A DNA stretch of 64,000 bases from Butyricimonas virosa (GTDB taxonomy: Bacteria; Bacteroidota; Bacteroidia; Bacteroidales; Marinifilaceae), in contig NZ_CP102269.1 in assembly GCF_025148635.1 (NCBI RefSeq), positions 4,092,001 through 4,156,000 of the forward strand, given 5' to 3'. Shown in pieces: positions 8,781 through 16,571 of the stretch. Position numbers and translations under genes: made by a program. Every line of letters starts with the position of its first letter. Within the stretch, counting starts at the first letter, position 1. The notes under the pieces were generated by a model. It was not told where the DNA came from. It ran no database searches and saw only the letters and a program-made list of their open reading frames with translations.

Positions 8781-9617
8781 TCAATACATGACCCTGGCGA
8801 ATAACTCTTTTTTATCGCGGTGTGCCTGGTCAGGAACTTTCAACCCGATAGCCATGTGTGGTCTTCTCGTGTTGTATATCCCGATAATTCTCTCCACTTG
8901 CATTCTCGCCTGGTCGATATCTCTCAAGACCATATCGTTTAACCATTCCCGTTTCAAAATCCAGTTCACTCTCTCGGCGATACCGTTATCGTAAGGAGAG
9001 CCATCTTGTGTCACGCTCACTTGAATACCGTGTTCTTTCAAAATCCCGGTGTACAGCGAGGAGCAGTATTGCCCACCCCGATCCGAGTGATGAACAAGCT
9101 TGTCGCTAAAGTTGGAAGGCAGCGTCGCCAACGCCCGGCACAAGGCCTTCACGGGACCGGACGAGTCCAGTGTCGGGTGAACTTCCCAGCCCGTGATCCG
9201 CCGGGAATAAGCGTCGGTTACCAGCGAGAGGTACACGAAACCGGCACTCGTTGACAGGTACGTGATGTCGCTGACCCATACCTGGTTGGGCCGGGTAACT
9301 CGAAACCCTTTCACCAGGTTCGGGAACTGGCGATGCCACGCCCGGGAATCCGTCGTGATCACCCGGTACTTCTTCTGTTTTATCATTAAATCGTGAAGGT
9401 GAAGCAAACGATAAAGCCAATCCCGACCGACGGGCAGACCGTTAGACCCCAGCATGTTCCACAATTTATTAACCCCGAGGTTAGGCATGTCACGGCGAAT
9501 ATCCTGGACGATGGAAAGAACGTAACGCTCGCGTTCCTCGCCTCCACGATCGGCCCGGAGGCTCTTGTAATAAGCCTGCTTGCTGTAGCCAAGGGAATTG
9601 CAAAGGTGTTCCGTCAC
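8781..9617 (-). CDS. IS3-family transposase OrfB (DDE integrase domain)
   Basis: The catalytic half of the transposase, 278 residues. It has the HTH_21 region (about 30-80) and the rve integrase core. The catalytic triad is visible as D117 (VSDITYL), D179 (HHSDRGGQY) and E215 (DNGIAERVNWILKRE), with the D-35-E spacing expected for IS3. The start is GTG at 9617, overlapping the orfA stop by 4 bases (GTGA), so OrfB is made by translational coupling or by frameshifting into an OrfAB fusion, as is usual in this family. No inactivating lesion is seen. Confidence 0.95.
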   Translation of the reverse strand: MTEHLCNSLGYSKQAYYKSLRADRGGEERERYVLSIVQDIRRDMPNLGVNKLWNMLGSNGLPVGRDWLYRLLHLHDLMIKQKKYRVITTDSRAWHRQFPNLVKGFRVTRPNQVWVSDITYLSTSAGFVYLSLVTDAYSRRITGWEVHPTLDSSGPVKALCRALATLPSNFSDKLVHHSDRGGQYCSSLYTGILKEHGIQVSVTQDGSPYDNGIAERVNWILKREWLNDMVLRDIDQARMQVERIIGIYNTRRPHMAIGLKVPDQAHRDKKELFARVMY

Positions 9618-10039
9618 GGCTTTACCTCCCCGTTCTTTCTGTCTCTCGACAATCCCGCTAATAGCATCTCCTCGTAGTTTTTTTTTACATCAACGTGCAG
9701 GCGTTCCCTGGCTAACTCTAGCATTAACTCGTAAGCTTCCACGAGTATTTTCTGTTTCTCTACTTCCTGCCGTAAAGTCTCCAGCTCGGCGCGTTCTTGG
9801 TCGGTCATCGGGTATAACATTTTGTAATTACGCCAAGATAAGCGTTTGTGTTGTTCTTCCGATAAAACTCGAGATTTATACTTGTGGAGCCAAACGTGAA
9901 AAGTCGAGGGTTTGACCTCGTACTTGGATAGAACTTCCGCGTAACCCATTTCATTGATTACTCGATCTCGTACCGCTGATAATTTCGTCTTGACAGGGTA
10001 ATAACGACGACGAACAGAGGGTAAATTTAATTCTGACAT
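9614..10039 (-). CDS. IS3-family transposase OrfA (DNA-binding subunit)
   Basis: A 141-residue protein with a helix-turn-helix near residues 25-60 (YAEVLSKYEVKPSTFHVWLH) and a following leucine-zipper-like coiled coil (ERAELETLRQEVEKQKILVEAYELML), the usual make-up of IS3 OrfA. It binds the element ends and, fused to OrfB, forms the active transposase. ATG start at 10039, 42 bp inside the right end of the element. The C-terminal codons overlap orfB. Confidence 0.93.
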   Translation of the reverse strand: MSELNLPSVRRRYYPVKTKLSAVRDRVINEMGYAEVLSKYEVKPSTFHVWLHKYKSRVLSEEQHKRLSWRNYKMLYPMTDQERAELETLRQEVEKQKILVEAYELMLELARERLHVDVKKNYEEMLLAGLSRDRKNGEVKP

Positions 10040-10135
10040 TGGTTTACTAAGTTTACTGTAAACTTTTTTCAGGACAATACATATTCTCTCAACAAGCTCT
10101 TCTCTATGGATTCGCTACCTCAAGTACATATCAAC

Positions 10136-10195
10136 AACATACCATGAACACATCATTAACACTGGCTATTGTTAATGATGTGTTCATGGTATGTT
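10136..10195. repeat. Perfect 26-bp inverted repeat with 8-nt loop
   Basis: The left arm 10136-10161 (AACATACCATGAACACATC...) is exactly matched by the right arm 10170-10195, around the loop CTGGCTAT. It lies between the insertion sequence and thiE. It could be the original terminator of the symporter, now cut off by the insertion, or a bidirectional terminator shared with thiE, or a small mobile-repeat relic. The T-runs next to it are weak on both strands. The remaining bases of 10082-10265 show nothing else. Confidence 0.85.
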
Positions 10196-10265
10196 TAGAT
10201 TATATTTTAAAGGTAAAGCAAGGATAGTCTAACCATCAAGCAGGGGGCCAGCATCGTAAAATAAA

Positions 10266-10883
10266 TTAGTGAGGTTCACCGCTTTTTTCCAATAATTCTC
10301 GTGCTGCACGTTCCGGATCGTCAGCAGAGACAATTGCTGAGATTACCGCCACGCTATCCGCCCCGGCCTTGCATATCGACGCCACGTTATTGGAATGAAT
10401 TCCCCCGATGGCAACTAACGGATGGCGGGAAACGGATCTGATCCAGCGTAAGCCGTCCAATCCCCATTCTACGATGGTATTTGTTTTCGTCGTGGTCGAA
10501 AACACGGGACTTGCTGCCACATAATCCAAGTCATAGTTATTGGCCTCCAACACTTGTTCCGGTGATTCCACAGATAAGCCGATAATTTTCCCTTCCGGCA
10601 GTAACCGCTTAACCATCTCGTAAGGCATATCGCTTTGTCCCACGTGTACCCCATCAGCATCAGCCGCCAACGCAACATCCACCCGGTCATTAATAATCAG
10701 AGGGACCCCGTAAGGAGTCAACACTTCTTTCAACCGAATTGCCCGTTCAACAAATTCTCGGGTTGACGACTCTTTTTCCCGTAACTGTACCATACTCACC
10801 CCACCTTTTACAGCAGCCTCTACCGTACGATACAAGTCCTTCCCTAACAATAACCTTTCATCCGTAACCAAATAAATTCGCAT
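10266..10883 (-). CDS. thiE: Thiamine phosphate synthase
   Basis: Joins HMP diphosphate and thiazole phosphate to thiamine phosphate in the cytoplasm. The 205 residues form the TIM barrel typical of ThiE, with VSMVQLREKES (strand 2), the ADGVHVGQSD motif that binds the pyrophosphate, the PVFSTTTKTN loop and VAIGGIHSNNV near the phosphate site. ATG at 10883, 7 bp after the thiM stop, so the two are co-transcribed. With ThiM but no ThiC/ThiG/ThiD nearby, this cluster looks like a salvage route for hydroxyethylthiazole. Confidence 0.97.
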   Translation of the reverse strand: MRIYLVTDERLLLGKDLYRTVEAAVKGGVSMVQLREKESSTREFVERAIRLKEVLTPYGVPLIINDRVDVALAADADGVHVGQSDMPYEMVKRLLPEGKIIGLSVESPEQVLEANNYDLDYVAASPVFSTTTKTNTIVEWGLDGLRWIRSVSRHPLVAIGGIHSNNVASICKAGADSVAVISAIVSADDPERAARELLEKSGEPH

Positions 10884-10890
10884 ATCCCTC

Positions 10891-11685
10891 TTATTCTGAA
10901 ACTCGTACAGTCTGCATGAATTGTTCCCGGCTCAAGTTATACATTACATCATACAAATGAAGTTGCAATGTTCCAGGGCCTTGAGATATCCCCACGGCAA
11001 TCTCGCCACATACCCCCATGAAAGAAGTAGCACTAACGGCTGCCATAAATGGATTCTTTACAACCGCGGCAAATGCCCCCAGAATAGCCGAAGCTGTACA
11101 CCCCAACCCGGTCACTTTTTCCATCATCGGAGAACCGTTATGCAGATATACTACCCGGTCGCCTTCTACCACTAGATCCGTCTCCCCGCTAACACAAACG
11201 ATACACCCTACACGCTGGCTTAACGCTTTGGCAGCATCAAGGCTATTTAAAGAAGATTCGGAACTATCTACTCCCTTGGATTGTGTTGATAATCCTGCCA
11301 TAGTCATGATCTCAGATGCATTTCCCCGTATAAAAGTTGGAGTTCCGGCTACCAATATATCCCTTAACGTTTGATTACGAAAACTCGTGGCCCCGGCACC
11401 CACGGGATCAAGTACCACGGGATGCCCCACTTCGTTTGCCCGCCGGATGGCCGCTTTCATGGATTCCACGGTAAAACGATCCAATGTACCAATATTAATT
11501 ACCGTGGCACGACATAAAGCCACCATCTCGTCAATCTCTTCCAAGGCGTGTGCCATAATCGGTGATGCACCTGCGGCAAGTAACGCATTTGCAGTGTTAT
11601 TCATCACCACGGCATTTGTTATATTATGCACCAGTGGGGATTCTGCCTTCACCCGCTGGATATTTTCCCAAATTTGATCCAACAT
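10891..11685 (-). CDS. thiM: Hydroxyethylthiazole kinase
   Basis: Phosphorylates 4-methyl-5-hydroxyethylthiazole with ATP for thiamine salvage. The protein resembles ThiM along its length: SPLVHNITNAVVMNNTANAL and GASPIMAHA near the start, LDPVGAGAT, RGNASEI and the C-terminal anion-hole segment TGLGCTASAILGAF, which holds the catalytic Cys. The ATG at 11685 gives 264 residues, the normal length; a TTG 31 codons upstream would overlap the preceding gene and is rejected. It sits 7 bp after the preceding gene and 7 bp before thiE in one operon. No TPP riboswitch was recognised upstream. Confidence 0.97.
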   Translation of the reverse strand: MLDQIWENIQRVKAESPLVHNITNAVVMNNTANALLAAGASPIMAHALEEIDEMVALCRATVINIGTLDRFTVESMKAAIRRANEVGHPVVLDPVGAGATSFRNQTLRDILVAGTPTFIRGNASEIMTMAGLSTQSKGVDSSESSLNSLDAAKALSQRVGCIVCVSGETDLVVEGDRVVYLHNGSPMMEKVTGLGCTASAILGAFAAVVKNPFMAAVSATSFMGVCGEIAVGISQGPGTLQLHLYDVMYNLSREQFMQTVRVSE

Positions 11686-11692
11686 GATTAAT

Positions 11693-12877
11693 CTATTCTT
11701 CTTCCTCCAAGTAAATCGTGTACCGATCCCAGAAATTGTGATCGGTGGGTACTTCCTCATAGTACACTCTTCCGGCAATCGGCGTCGTCTTGTTCACACT
11801 GACCTTGGTAGTTTGGTACTGCATCTCACCCTTAATCCGGTCGGCACCGTCCTTGTAAGTGTAAACAATACTTACGCCACTGAGGAAATAGTATGAACTA
11901 ACACGTTTATAGTTCGTAGTGATTGTGGCCATCACCTCATGCCGAGGACTATCCCCGGCAAGCAGCAAGTTACGTCCCAACAGGTTAAACGCAGAAGAAG
12001 TTATATGCATCACGTTCTTTATAATCGCAAAACTCTTTAATTCCACGTACAATTCCCCGCTGAATTTCGTTACGTTTGCCGTACCGGAGTTTGACAAGGA
12101 AGGTTTCAGACATTCATAAGTAACAATCTGTACGGAATCCCCTTCATACACGAATTTTCCTTTACTTCTCAGTTTGAAGTCTCGGAAATTTTGTAAATCC
12201 AGTATATTACGAGTATTACGAACAATATCTGCCGTAATTATATCATCGAAATAGATCAAACCGTCAACAGCAGAACCGCTTTCACCGCTCCGGCGAACCT
12301 GCGAGAAATTATAATTCAACGCTTTAAACGTTTGCTCCACGTTCGAACGCTTATATCCTTCACTATCATAAATATCCACGATCGCCTCCTTAAATTTCTT
12401 CTCCCCGTCATTTACCTCAACACCATACTCGAAATATCCCTCATAATTATAGGGACGCGGAATATAATTCCTCCCGATATTCTTCACCACGTTCTCCAGT
12501 AATTTCTTCAACACCAGAGACTCGGCCGTCACGTCCACCTCTCCGATCCCGTAAGTTACCGGTTTCAGAAGAATTTGCACTTCCCCTTTATCTCTTGCCT
12601 CATACACCTTCATCTCTGCGGATGCATATCCCACAGCGGACACTCTCATCATGTAAGTTGCCAATTTTTCCGACACGATCAGCTCAAACAAACCATCCAT
12701 ATCCGAGGCTGCACCCGCCGCAGTTCCGATAATCCCGATATTTGCAAAAGCAATAGGTTGCCGTGTTGTCTCGTCCAGCACAACACCTTTTACCCGAATC
12801 TTCCCGTCATTCTGAGCTTGCATGACCGAGAACACTCCTAAAAATAAAATAATTAATGATAGTATCTTTTTATTCAT
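11693..12877 (-). CDS. Secreted CarboxypepD_reg-like domain protein of unknown role
   Basis: A 394-residue exported protein: signal peptide (KKILSLIILFLGVFSVMQAQ), then a carboxypeptidase-regulatory-like beta-sandwich (about 30-105; GVVLDETTRQPIAFANIGII...DMDGLFEL) of the kind that precedes outer-membrane proteins, then about 270 residues of mostly beta character without a family I can name. It resembles the DUF5686/carboxypeptidase-like group of Bacteroidetes envelope proteins, without the full barrel. ATG at 12877; the reading frame also opens at a TTG at 12895. It is first in the operon with thiM and thiE (7 bp gap), although no functional link to thiamine is evident. Confidence 0.75.
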   Translation of the reverse strand: MNKKILSLIILFLGVFSVMQAQNDGKIRVKGVVLDETTRQPIAFANIGIIGTAAGAASDMDGLFELIVSEKLATYMMRVSAVGYASAEMKVYEARDKGEVQILLKPVTYGIGEVDVTAESLVLKKLLENVVKNIGRNYIPRPYNYEGYFEYGVEVNDGEKKFKEAIVDIYDSEGYKRSNVEQTFKALNYNFSQVRRSGESGSAVDGLIYFDDIITADIVRNTRNILDLQNFRDFKLRSKGKFVYEGDSVQIVTYECLKPSLSNSGTANVTKFSGELYVELKSFAIIKNVMHITSSAFNLLGRNLLLAGDSPRHEVMATITTNYKRVSSYYFLSGVSIVYTYKDGADRIKGEMQYQTTKVSVNKTTPIAGRVYYEEVPTDHNFWDRYTIYLEEEE

Positions 12878-12911
12878 AGCATTTCTATTATTCAAAATTA
12901 ATTTTCTTCTG

Positions 12912-12940
12912 CAAAGATATAAAAAAGTTGCAGGTTACAA
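12912..12940 (-). promoter_or_regulatory. Bacteroides-type promoter of the thiM-thiE operon
   Basis: On the minus strand TATCTTTG (12919-12912) matches the -7 consensus TAnnTTTG, with TTG of the -33 element at 12940-12938, 18 bp upstream. It lies 35 bp before the start of the first operon gene. Confidence 0.6.
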
Positions 12941-13025
12941 GTTCACCAGTCGCAAGTTATTAAAAACAATACACCAGATCGCCTTTCATTAACAATAAAT
13001 TAAGATTCTAGCATTCCCTACATTC

Positions 13026-13056
13026 TTTGTTATACACAAATTATTTACTACTTTTG
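13026..13056 (+). promoter_or_regulatory. Bacteroides-type promoter for the coiled-coil lipoprotein gene
   Basis: TTTG at 13026-13029, a 19-bp spacer, then TACTTTTG at 13049-13056: a full match to the -33/-7 consensus of the Bacteroidetes primary sigma factor. The gene starts 41 bp downstream. Confidence 0.75.
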
Positions 13057-13096
13057 TCACACGACAACAGAAAAGTTCAATTAAAACATTTCAAAT

Positions 13097-13747
13097 ATGA
13101 GAAAAGGATTATTTTATATATCAGGCATCTTAATATTTACATCACTTCTTTCCTCCTGTGTTTCTAAAAAGAAATACGAGGAGTTAGCCAGAGCGAAAAG
13201 GAGCATTGATCGGGAAGTGGCAACTTTGGAGAATGACAAAAAATCATTGGAATCCGAGATGCAGAAACTGAAAGATGACTTCAATGCTGTTCGTTACCAA
13301 TTAACGGCTAACAATGCCGCCAAGGACAAACAGATTGATGACCTAAACACCCAATTACGTGCTTTACAAAACAAGGAATCGGCCTTAAAATCAGAATTAA
13401 AAGACGTGTCAGAACAGGTGAAATCCAAAGTACAAAGCAGCGAAGGGCAACTAGCTGAACTACAACTTCAACTTAAAAGGACAACCGAAGAACGGGATCA
13501 AATTCGGAAACAGTTGAGCGACTATAAAACCAACGCAGACTGGGACAACCGCAAATTGAGCAATGAGGTAGAACATATCAAGTCAAACCTCAAATTCAAA
13601 GACAGCGAGATTGCCCGTTTGGAAAAAGAGATTGCCGGGATAAAGAAACAGTTAGCAGACGCCAAAAGCCAGTTAACCAAGAAAAAACAAGAAGTTGAAA
13701 AACTAACAAATCAGGTAAATCTTCTGAAAAAAGAACTTAGCAGGTAA
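13097..13747 (+). CDS. Coiled-coil lipoprotein
   Basis: A 216-residue lipoprotein: leader with lipobox LLSSC (Cys about 21), then CVSKKKYEELARAKRSID, the same opening found in Bacteroidetes OmpA-family lipoproteins, then an almost continuous coiled coil rich in Lys, Glu and Leu to the C-terminus (DLNTQLRALQNKESALKSEL; LEKEIAGIKKQLADAKSQL). The peptidoglycan-binding OmpA domain usually seen after such a stalk is absent, and the protein ends in the coil. It probably acts as a periplasmic spacer or scaffold. A strong promoter lies just upstream, and the next gene follows after 6 bp. Confidence 0.72.
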   Translation: MRKGLFYISGILIFTSLLSSCVSKKKYEELARAKRSIDREVATLENDKKSLESEMQKLKDDFNAVRYQLTANNAAKDKQIDDLNTQLRALQNKESALKSELKDVSEQVKSKVQSSEGQLAELQLQLKRTTEERDQIRKQLSDYKTNADWDNRKLSNEVEHIKSNLKFKDSEIARLEKEIAGIKKQLADAKSQLTKKKQEVEKLTNQVNLLKKELSR

Positions 13748-13753
13748 TTAAAA

Positions 13754-14116
13754 ATGATCTATATCGTCATCAGTATAATAGGGCTACTAGTAATAGTTGC
13801 CCTTTTTACATACTCTTCAAAATCAAAAACGAAAACTGAAGAGCCTCCTGTCGTAGCTCCACCAGCCGACTGCTGCGGGGCCCATGCCATCTGTGAAAAA
13901 GGGCTAAAAAAAATAGATGAAAAAATCGAATATTTCGATGACGAAGAACTCGATCAATACAAGGGTATTCCCTCCGACTGTTTCGATGACCAACAAATCG
14001 ACCAGTTCCGGGAAATCCTCTACACGATTCGTCCCGAAGAGTTATCCGATTGGTTTATCAGTTTGGAGAAACGAGGAATCGAACTGCCGGATGTTCTGAA
14101 ACAGGAACTCAATTAA
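13754..14116 (+). CDS. Small membrane-anchored conserved protein
   Basis: A 120-residue protein with one N-terminal membrane helix (IYIVISIIGLLVIVALFTY), a proline-rich linker, a Cys pair in ADCCGAHAICEKG, and an acidic soluble part (EYFDDEELDQYKGIPSDCFDD...) ending in helical segments. I recognise it only as a Bacteroidetes-type conserved protein without an assigned function; the CC..C spacing could bind a metal, which is speculation. It is co-transcribed with the coiled-coil lipoprotein (6-bp gap) and converges on the DUF2851 gene, whose stop is 7 bp away. Confidence 0.65.
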   Translation: MIYIVISIIGLLVIVALFTYSSKSKTKTEEPPVVAPPADCCGAHAICEKGLKKIDEKIEYFDDEELDQYKGIPSDCFDDQQIDQFREILYTIRPEELSDWFISLEKRGIELPDVLKQELN

Positions 14117-14123
14117 TGCCGAA

Positions 14124-15404
14124 TCAACCTCTTCCTACCCGACGGAATATTTCCGCTCCAATTTTACAATGCAGACAACGATGTGTATCACAATATTCCC
14201 GTTTTACTTGTAACAAAGCTTGGGACTGCAAAGCGGAATTCACCTGTACCCCGTAACGGGTCCACGCCTCCGAAACATGATTACGTTCCGCCTTCAGCTC
14301 TTCCAGCCATCGTAACGCCTTATCACAATATCGTTCTTCTCCCCGCTCTTTCCCGTAAATGAACAGGAACGGTATCAAGGCATTGATAATAATTACATTC
14401 TTCATGCTATTCCCCAGTTTCTTCACCCGTTTCATAGAAAACACTCCTAATTTATAGTGAGTATCCCAATAAGAAGAGGCGGTTACGTCCAGTAAACCAT
14501 AAATTTCCGACACGTCCGAGGCATCCAGCACGCTGGAAAGTAAGAAATTGAAACGCATCATCAAAGAGGCCAGCAAGGGCAAGCGAACCGTGGGAAAAGC
14601 AATCGGACGAATCCGCATGAATTTCCATTGAGAAACATTCATGGCTTTCAGTTGAAATTTGGCTGCTTGGTACTCGTACTCCTCCCGCAAACGAAGGGCA
14701 TACTCGTCTGCTTCTGGTACGTCAGCCAACAAACCGGCATATCCTAAAAGCAATGCCTCCACCCGGAAAAGAGATTCGCTACTACGAATCACTTTCTTGT
14801 AAGATAAGTTTTGAGCCAACTGGGCGAAAACATCAGCATTCACGTTCCCAGACCAGTAACGTACCAACATCCGGTAAAAACATTCCTCCCAGTCATTTTT
14901 AGTCTCCCGCAACATCACCTGAATATCTTTACATTTACGTTCCAACCGCTCGATCGCATACCCCGTAAACAACATTTCCAAGCGAGTCGAATCAATCTCT
15001 TTCAAGTGTCGATGACAACGGGGTTCAACAGGTACTCCCTGCATGAAAACATACTCATCCCATAACCGATTATCATAGACTAGGGTGATCGCATCAATTT
15101 CCCGACCACGAGAATCATATACTTCCATGTCGGCCTCACCCACCACGGAGAGAATAACATTATTATAGGCAGAATCTTTTTCGTGAGCATGACGAAACCA
15201 ATCACTTCCTTTCTGATGAATCTCCACGTTTCCCACTTGTACGACATCATTGATACGCACTTTAGCATTAAAGAAATCCGGTCCGGCATCTCGATTCTGA
15301 AAACCGACATTCAAAATTTCTACTCTTTTCCCCTTGGTTGACACACACGCCATACTCGTGAAAAGCGAATTCGCCCATACATACTGCAAAAACTCTTCTG
15401 TCAT
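14124..15404 (-). CDS. DUF2851 family protein
   Basis: A cytoplasmic protein of 426 residues and unknown function, widespread in Bacteroidetes. The family hallmark is near the N-terminus: FLQYVWAN, then GFQNRDAGPDFFNAKVRI and VGNVEIHQKGSDWFRHAHEKD, which resembles a nuclease-like core; a Cys-rich tail (YCDTHRCLHCKIG) closes the protein, perhaps a metal site. The ATG at 15404 is chosen; a GTG three codons earlier is also possible. It is transcribed toward the preceding coiled-coil gene pair and shares no operon. Confidence 0.85.
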   Translation of the reverse strand: MTEEFLQYVWANSLFTSMACVSTKGKRVEILNVGFQNRDAGPDFFNAKVRINDVVQVGNVEIHQKGSDWFRHAHEKDSAYNNVILSVVGEADMEVYDSRGREIDAITLVYDNRLWDEYVFMQGVPVEPRCHRHLKEIDSTRLEMLFTGYAIERLERKCKDIQVMLRETKNDWEECFYRMLVRYWSGNVNADVFAQLAQNLSYKKVIRSSESLFRVEALLLGYAGLLADVPEADEYALRLREEYEYQAAKFQLKAMNVSQWKFMRIRPIAFPTVRLPLLASLMMRFNFLLSSVLDASDVSEIYGLLDVTASSYWDTHYKLGVFSMKRVKKLGNSMKNVIIINALIPFLFIYGKERGEERYCDKALRWLEELKAERNHVSEAWTRYGVQVNSALQSQALLQVKREYCDTHRCLHCKIGAEIFRRVGRG

Positions 15405-15542
15405 AAAATTCACTTGTTAATTGATAAGAATATTTTAGACCCTAAAAACGCCATTCACAATATTACGCACTTTTTAGCTAAAAAACAAGTGCTAAATTTT
15501 TATAAATTCTAATCCTTTCTCCTTTCTATAACGTTTTATACC

Positions 15543-15550
15543 TATATTTG
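15543..15550 (+). promoter_or_regulatory. -7 promoter element upstream of the 15600 gene
   Basis: TATATTTG matches TAnnTTTG exactly, 49 bp before the ATG. The expected -33 TTTG is degenerate (TTTC nearby), so this is a partial match. Confidence 0.45.
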
Positions 15551-15599
15551 TTGGAAAGAATAACCAAACTTTGACTATAACATAAAACAGGAAACGAAT

Positions 15600-16487
15600 A
15601 TGGAAAATGAGAATTTAACTAAAAGCAAGAAAGATAAGACGTTAATGATAATTATCGGGGTGTTGTCCGCAGTTTTAATCGTACTCTTCGTGTTCTTCCT
15701 CGTGGAGAAAAAGGAAAACAGGGAAAATATGATTGCCATTACGGCCGAAAAAGAGGAATTGCAGCAAGAATTGACTGATTTGAGCCATCACTACGATAAT
15801 CTGAAAACAGACAACGACACGTTGAACGCCAAACTCGTACACGAGCAAGAAAAGATTGCCACGTTGATGGATAAAATGAAGAAATTCCGAAATGATTCTT
15901 ACGCTGAAATTAATCGTTACAAACGCGAGATCGGAACTTTAAAAACTGTTTTAAGAAGTTACGTGGTACAAATCGATTCGCTGAACCAACTGAATCAAAA
16001 GCTCCTTGCCGAAAACAAAGAGGTGAAGAAACAGATGGACTGGGTACGCGAACGCAATAAGACCTTAGAAAAGAAGACGGAAAAAATGGAAGAGACACTC
16101 GAAAAAGCCAACACGCTGGCCGTCGAAAATTTCCATATTTACCCGATCAACAAACGAGACAAGGAAACCACGTTGAAAAAATGTTTCCAATTAAAGGCAG
16201 ACTTCACTATTTCCCGTAACATCACGGCAAAACGAGGTCCTAGAATGATCTACTTGCGGATCACCCGCCCGGATGGAGAAGTACTGGCTGCATCCAGCAA
16301 GTCATTCTTTAAATTCCAGAATGCCTCCTTGACCTATTCTGCCAGAAGAGAGATCACATACGAGGGAGAAAAATTGGATGTTGCCATCTATTGGCCGAAT
16401 GACGGTAGTCTGACGAAAGGAGAATATGTAGCCGATCTGTTTTCGGATAATCAACAAATTGGTTCACTTAAATTTATTTTAAAATAA
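15600..16487 (+). CDS. Single-span membrane protein with coiled coil and C-terminal beta domain
   Basis: 295 residues: a short basic N-terminus, one membrane helix (about 15-36; LMIIIGVLSAVLIVLFVFFL), a periplasmic coiled coil (about 37-175, with heptads such as EELQQELTDLSHHYDNLK and LEKKTEKMEETLEKAN), and a C-terminal ~110-residue segment of beta character (FQLKADFTISRNITAKRGPR; VAIYWPNDGSLTKGEYVADL). The C-terminal part is likely the functional head. The family is common in Bacteroidetes but has no assigned role that I know of. It is monocistronic and precedes fhs by 84 bp. Confidence 0.7.
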   Translation: MENENLTKSKKDKTLMIIIGVLSAVLIVLFVFFLVEKKENRENMIAITAEKEELQQELTDLSHHYDNLKTDNDTLNAKLVHEQEKIATLMDKMKKFRNDSYAEINRYKREIGTLKTVLRSYVVQIDSLNQLNQKLLAENKEVKKQMDWVRERNKTLEKKTEKMEETLEKANTLAVENFHIYPINKRDKETTLKKCFQLKADFTISRNITAKRGPRMIYLRITRPDGEVLAASSKSFFKFQNASLTYSARREITYEGEKLDVAIYWPNDGSLTKGEYVADLFSDNQQIGSLKFILK

Positions 16488-16571
16488 AAAAATGAAACAA
16501 GTTACAAGAAAATCAGTAAACTAATTAACCTAGAATTTGTAACTTGGAATTTAAAACTAAAATTAATAAAC

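Larger units (their letters stand above)
8612..10081 (-). mobile_element. Complete IS3-family insertion sequence (about 1470 bp)
   Basis: The element carries orfA and orfB on the minus strand. Its ends form an imperfect terminal inverted repeat: TGTAGTTTCCTAAAATTGG at 8612 inward and TGTATTGTCCTGAAAAAAG at 10081 inward, both continuing into GTTTAC, 18 of 24 positions alike and starting with TG as IS3 members do. The flanks are TAT at 8609-8611 and TAT at 10082-10084, which fits a 3-bp target duplication. Subterminal direct repeats TTGGTTTACTA lie at both ends. Both reading frames are intact, so the element may be active. The IS3 family call is firm; the subgroup was not determined. Confidence 0.85.

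Noticed and set aside
11686..11778. Extended N-terminus of thiM from a TTG
   Set aside because: Overlaps the preceding gene by about 85 bp and adds 31 residues absent from ThiM proteins.
12878..13025. Possible TPP riboswitch before the thiM-thiE operon
   Set aside because: No CUGAGA-type core or matching stems found in the leader; the start of the first gene is only 35 bp from the promoter.
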